Positions 63,016 through 64,000 of a DNA stretch of 64,000 nt are shown one piece after another. The position numbers and the translations under genes are program-made. The stretch is from the NCBI RefSeq assembly GCF_015158295.1, contig NZ_JACDXV010000005.1, positions 62,001 through 126,000 on the forward strand. The letters run 5' to 3'. Position 1 is the first letter of the stretch, and the number at the start of each line of letters is the position of its first letter. Under the pieces are notes generated by a model. That model searched no databases. It saw only the letters and a list, made by a program, of their open reading frames with translations, and had not been told where the DNA came from. Source of the stretch: Devosia faecipullorum. GTDB lineage: Bacteria > Pseudomonadota > Alphaproteobacteria > Rhizobiales > Devosiaceae.

Positions 63016-63762
63016 ATGCTTTCGCTCCTGACCGCCGCCATCGTCGCCTTTTCCGTCTTTGTCACCTCCACCCTGTCCGGCGTTTTCGGCATGGCGGGCG
63101 GGCTAGTTCTGCTGGCCGTATTGCTGGCCATGCTGCCGGTGGCGACGGCCATAGCCGTGCATGGCGCGATCCAGATCGTCGCCAATGGCTCGCGCGCCTG
63201 GTTCAGCCGCGCCTTCATCGACTGGCGCATCCTCGTCCATATCTGCATCGGCCTGCTGGCCGCTGCCTTGATCCTGCTGCTGGTGCGCTATAGTCCCGAC
63301 CTCGCCAGCGTGTGCATCGTCATCGGGCTGATGCCGGTTCTGGTGTGGATTCCCAAGGACTGGCTGACGCTCGATGCCAGCAAGCCGCTGCATGCGGTGC
63401 TGTGCGGCCTGCTCGGCGGCGGGCTCAACCTCACCGTGGGCGTATCCGGGCCGACGGTGGACGTCTTTTTCATCCGCACGCAGATGGACCGCCGCCGGAT
63501 CGTCGCCACCAAGGCGGCGACGCAGGTGGTCTCCCACGGGGCCAAAGTGGTGTTCTATGGCGGGCTGGCCAGCGCCATGGGCGGCAATGACCTGCTGCTG
63601 GTGCTGATCGGCGCGCCGTTTGCCATTGCCGGCACCAATCTGGGCTATCGCATCCTGCAACGGATGAGCGATGCCGGTTTCCGCGCCTGGACGCGCTATG
63701 TGGTGACGGCGATCGGGATTTTCTATCTCTGGCGCGGCTTCTCCTTGCTCATGGGGGGCTAA
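63016..63762 (+). CDS. TauE/SafE family sulfite exporter-like permease
   Basis: A 248-residue inner-membrane protein with seven or eight helices of the TauE/SafE (DUF81) family, linked to export of sulfite or organosulfonates. SVFVTSTLSGVFGMAGGLVLLAVLLAMLP near the start and GGGLNLTVGVSGPTVDVFF in the middle carry the Gly-rich repeats of the family; only landmarks are listed. ATG at 63016 fits an immediate TM1; the frame open from 62884 lacks similarity. The downstream LysR gene starts 26 bases later and may control it. Confidence 0.9.
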   Translation: MLSLLTAAIVAFSVFVTSTLSGVFGMAGGLVLLAVLLAMLPVATAIAVHGAIQIVANGSRAWFSRAFIDWRILVHICIGLLAAALILLLVRYSPDLASVCIVIGLMPVLVWIPKDWLTLDASKPLHAVLCGLLGGGLNLTVGVSGPTVDVFFIRTQMDRRRIVATKAATQVVSHGAKVVFYGGLASAMGGNDLLLVLIGAPFAIAGTNLGYRILQRMSDAGFRAWTRYVVTAIGIFYLWRGFSLLMGG

Positions 63763-63788
63763 TCGCTATGGTGCCATTGGGAGACGAC

Positions 63789-64000
63789 ATGGCATCATTC
63801 GACAGCGTAACCGCGCGCCTCATATTGCTTTTGGCCGAGACGGGCTCGATCGGCCGCGCCGCCGAGCGCGAGGGCATTGCTTCATCAGCCGTCAGTCGGC
63901 GCGTCTCCGATCTCGAGGCGCGGCTAGGCGTGGTTTTGTTCGACCGCTCCGCCCATGGGGTGCGACTCACCAATGCCGGAGAAGCCTATGCCGAAGGGTG
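63789..64000 (+). CDS. LysR-family transcriptional regulator (partial, 3' end outside window)
   Basis: The first 70 residues of a LysR regulator. The helix-turn-helix block TGSIGRAAEREGIASSAVSRRVSDLEARLG is complete and RLTNAGEAYAEG is the usual following helix. ATG at 63789 has GGGAG 5 bases upstream; an in-frame ATG at 63768 is less likely. It follows the permease gene on the same strand with a 26-base gap, so a role in its control is possible but untested. Confidence 0.9.
   Translation, partial: MASFDSVTARLILLLAETGSIGRAAEREGIASSAVSRRVSDLEARLGVVLFDRSAHGVRLTNAGEAYAEG

Overview
The window is chromosomal core DNA of an alphaproteobacterium. A Hyphomicrobiales (Rhizobiales) member near Devosia fits best; this is an inference from gene families and layout, not from a marker-gene search. 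Supporting signs are a CcrM-type GANTC methylase, an alphaproteobacterial F0 cluster (atpI-B-E-b'-b) kept apart from F1, an aa3 oxidase cluster with ctaB, a CoxF-like small protein and Cox11, DUF1127, DUF2093, DUF4170 and IalB-type proteins, a GTTC-N7-GTTC LexA box, and high GC with hairpin-rich intergenic repeats. I see no prophage, transposase, CRISPR array, rRNA or tRNA.

Layout. 1-9 kb: partial ETF-ubiquinone oxidoreductase, divergent family-4-like uracil-DNA glycosylase, MFS permease overlapping moaB, a VOC protein with a glutathionyl-hydroquinone reductase, a DHA2 exporter, and a SplB-like radical SAM gene behind an apparent SOS promoter. 9-18.7 kb: a secreted unknown protein, DUF4180, rnhB, ccrM, mutY, a DciA/DUF721 protein, a DsbA-like thiol oxidoreductase, smc and a small coiled-coil protein. 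18.9-21.9 kb: F0 ATP synthase operon from a good sigma-70 promoter. 22-27 kb: glycine cleavage operon gcvT-H-PA-PB behind a tandem glycine riboswitch.

27-33 kb: lipoprotein, DsbD-alpha-like protein with a Prx5 peroxiredoxin, YqgE, and a membrane GGDEF/EAL protein whose GGDEF is degenerate. 33-42.5 kb, all on the minus strand: cytochrome c oxidase genes (coxB, coxA, ctaB, coxF-like, cox11, coxC), then SURF1, threonine synthase, an M16 peptidase and a GNAT acetyltransferase. 42.8-49.7 kb: IalB protein, DUF6101-like protein, CysQ, DUF4170, a lipid-A-disaccharide-synthase-like protein with DUF2093, xseA, a LysR regulator and a DUF1127 gene that looks frameshifted. 49.9-58.4 kb: ubiA, rsmE, gshA, purD, a patatin-like lipase, recQ and a DUF1624 membrane protein. 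58.4-64 kb: a repeat-rich spacer, a heterodimeric ABC exporter pair, a TauE/SafE permease and the start of a LysR gene.

No new multi-gene defence or biosynthetic system is visible. The best leads are regulatory or evolutionary: the LexA box on the radical SAM gene, CtrA-like boxes at ccrM, the missing-base DUF1127 gene, the iron-sulfur-ligand-poor uracil glycosylase, and a family of composite hairpin repeats in at least three spacers.
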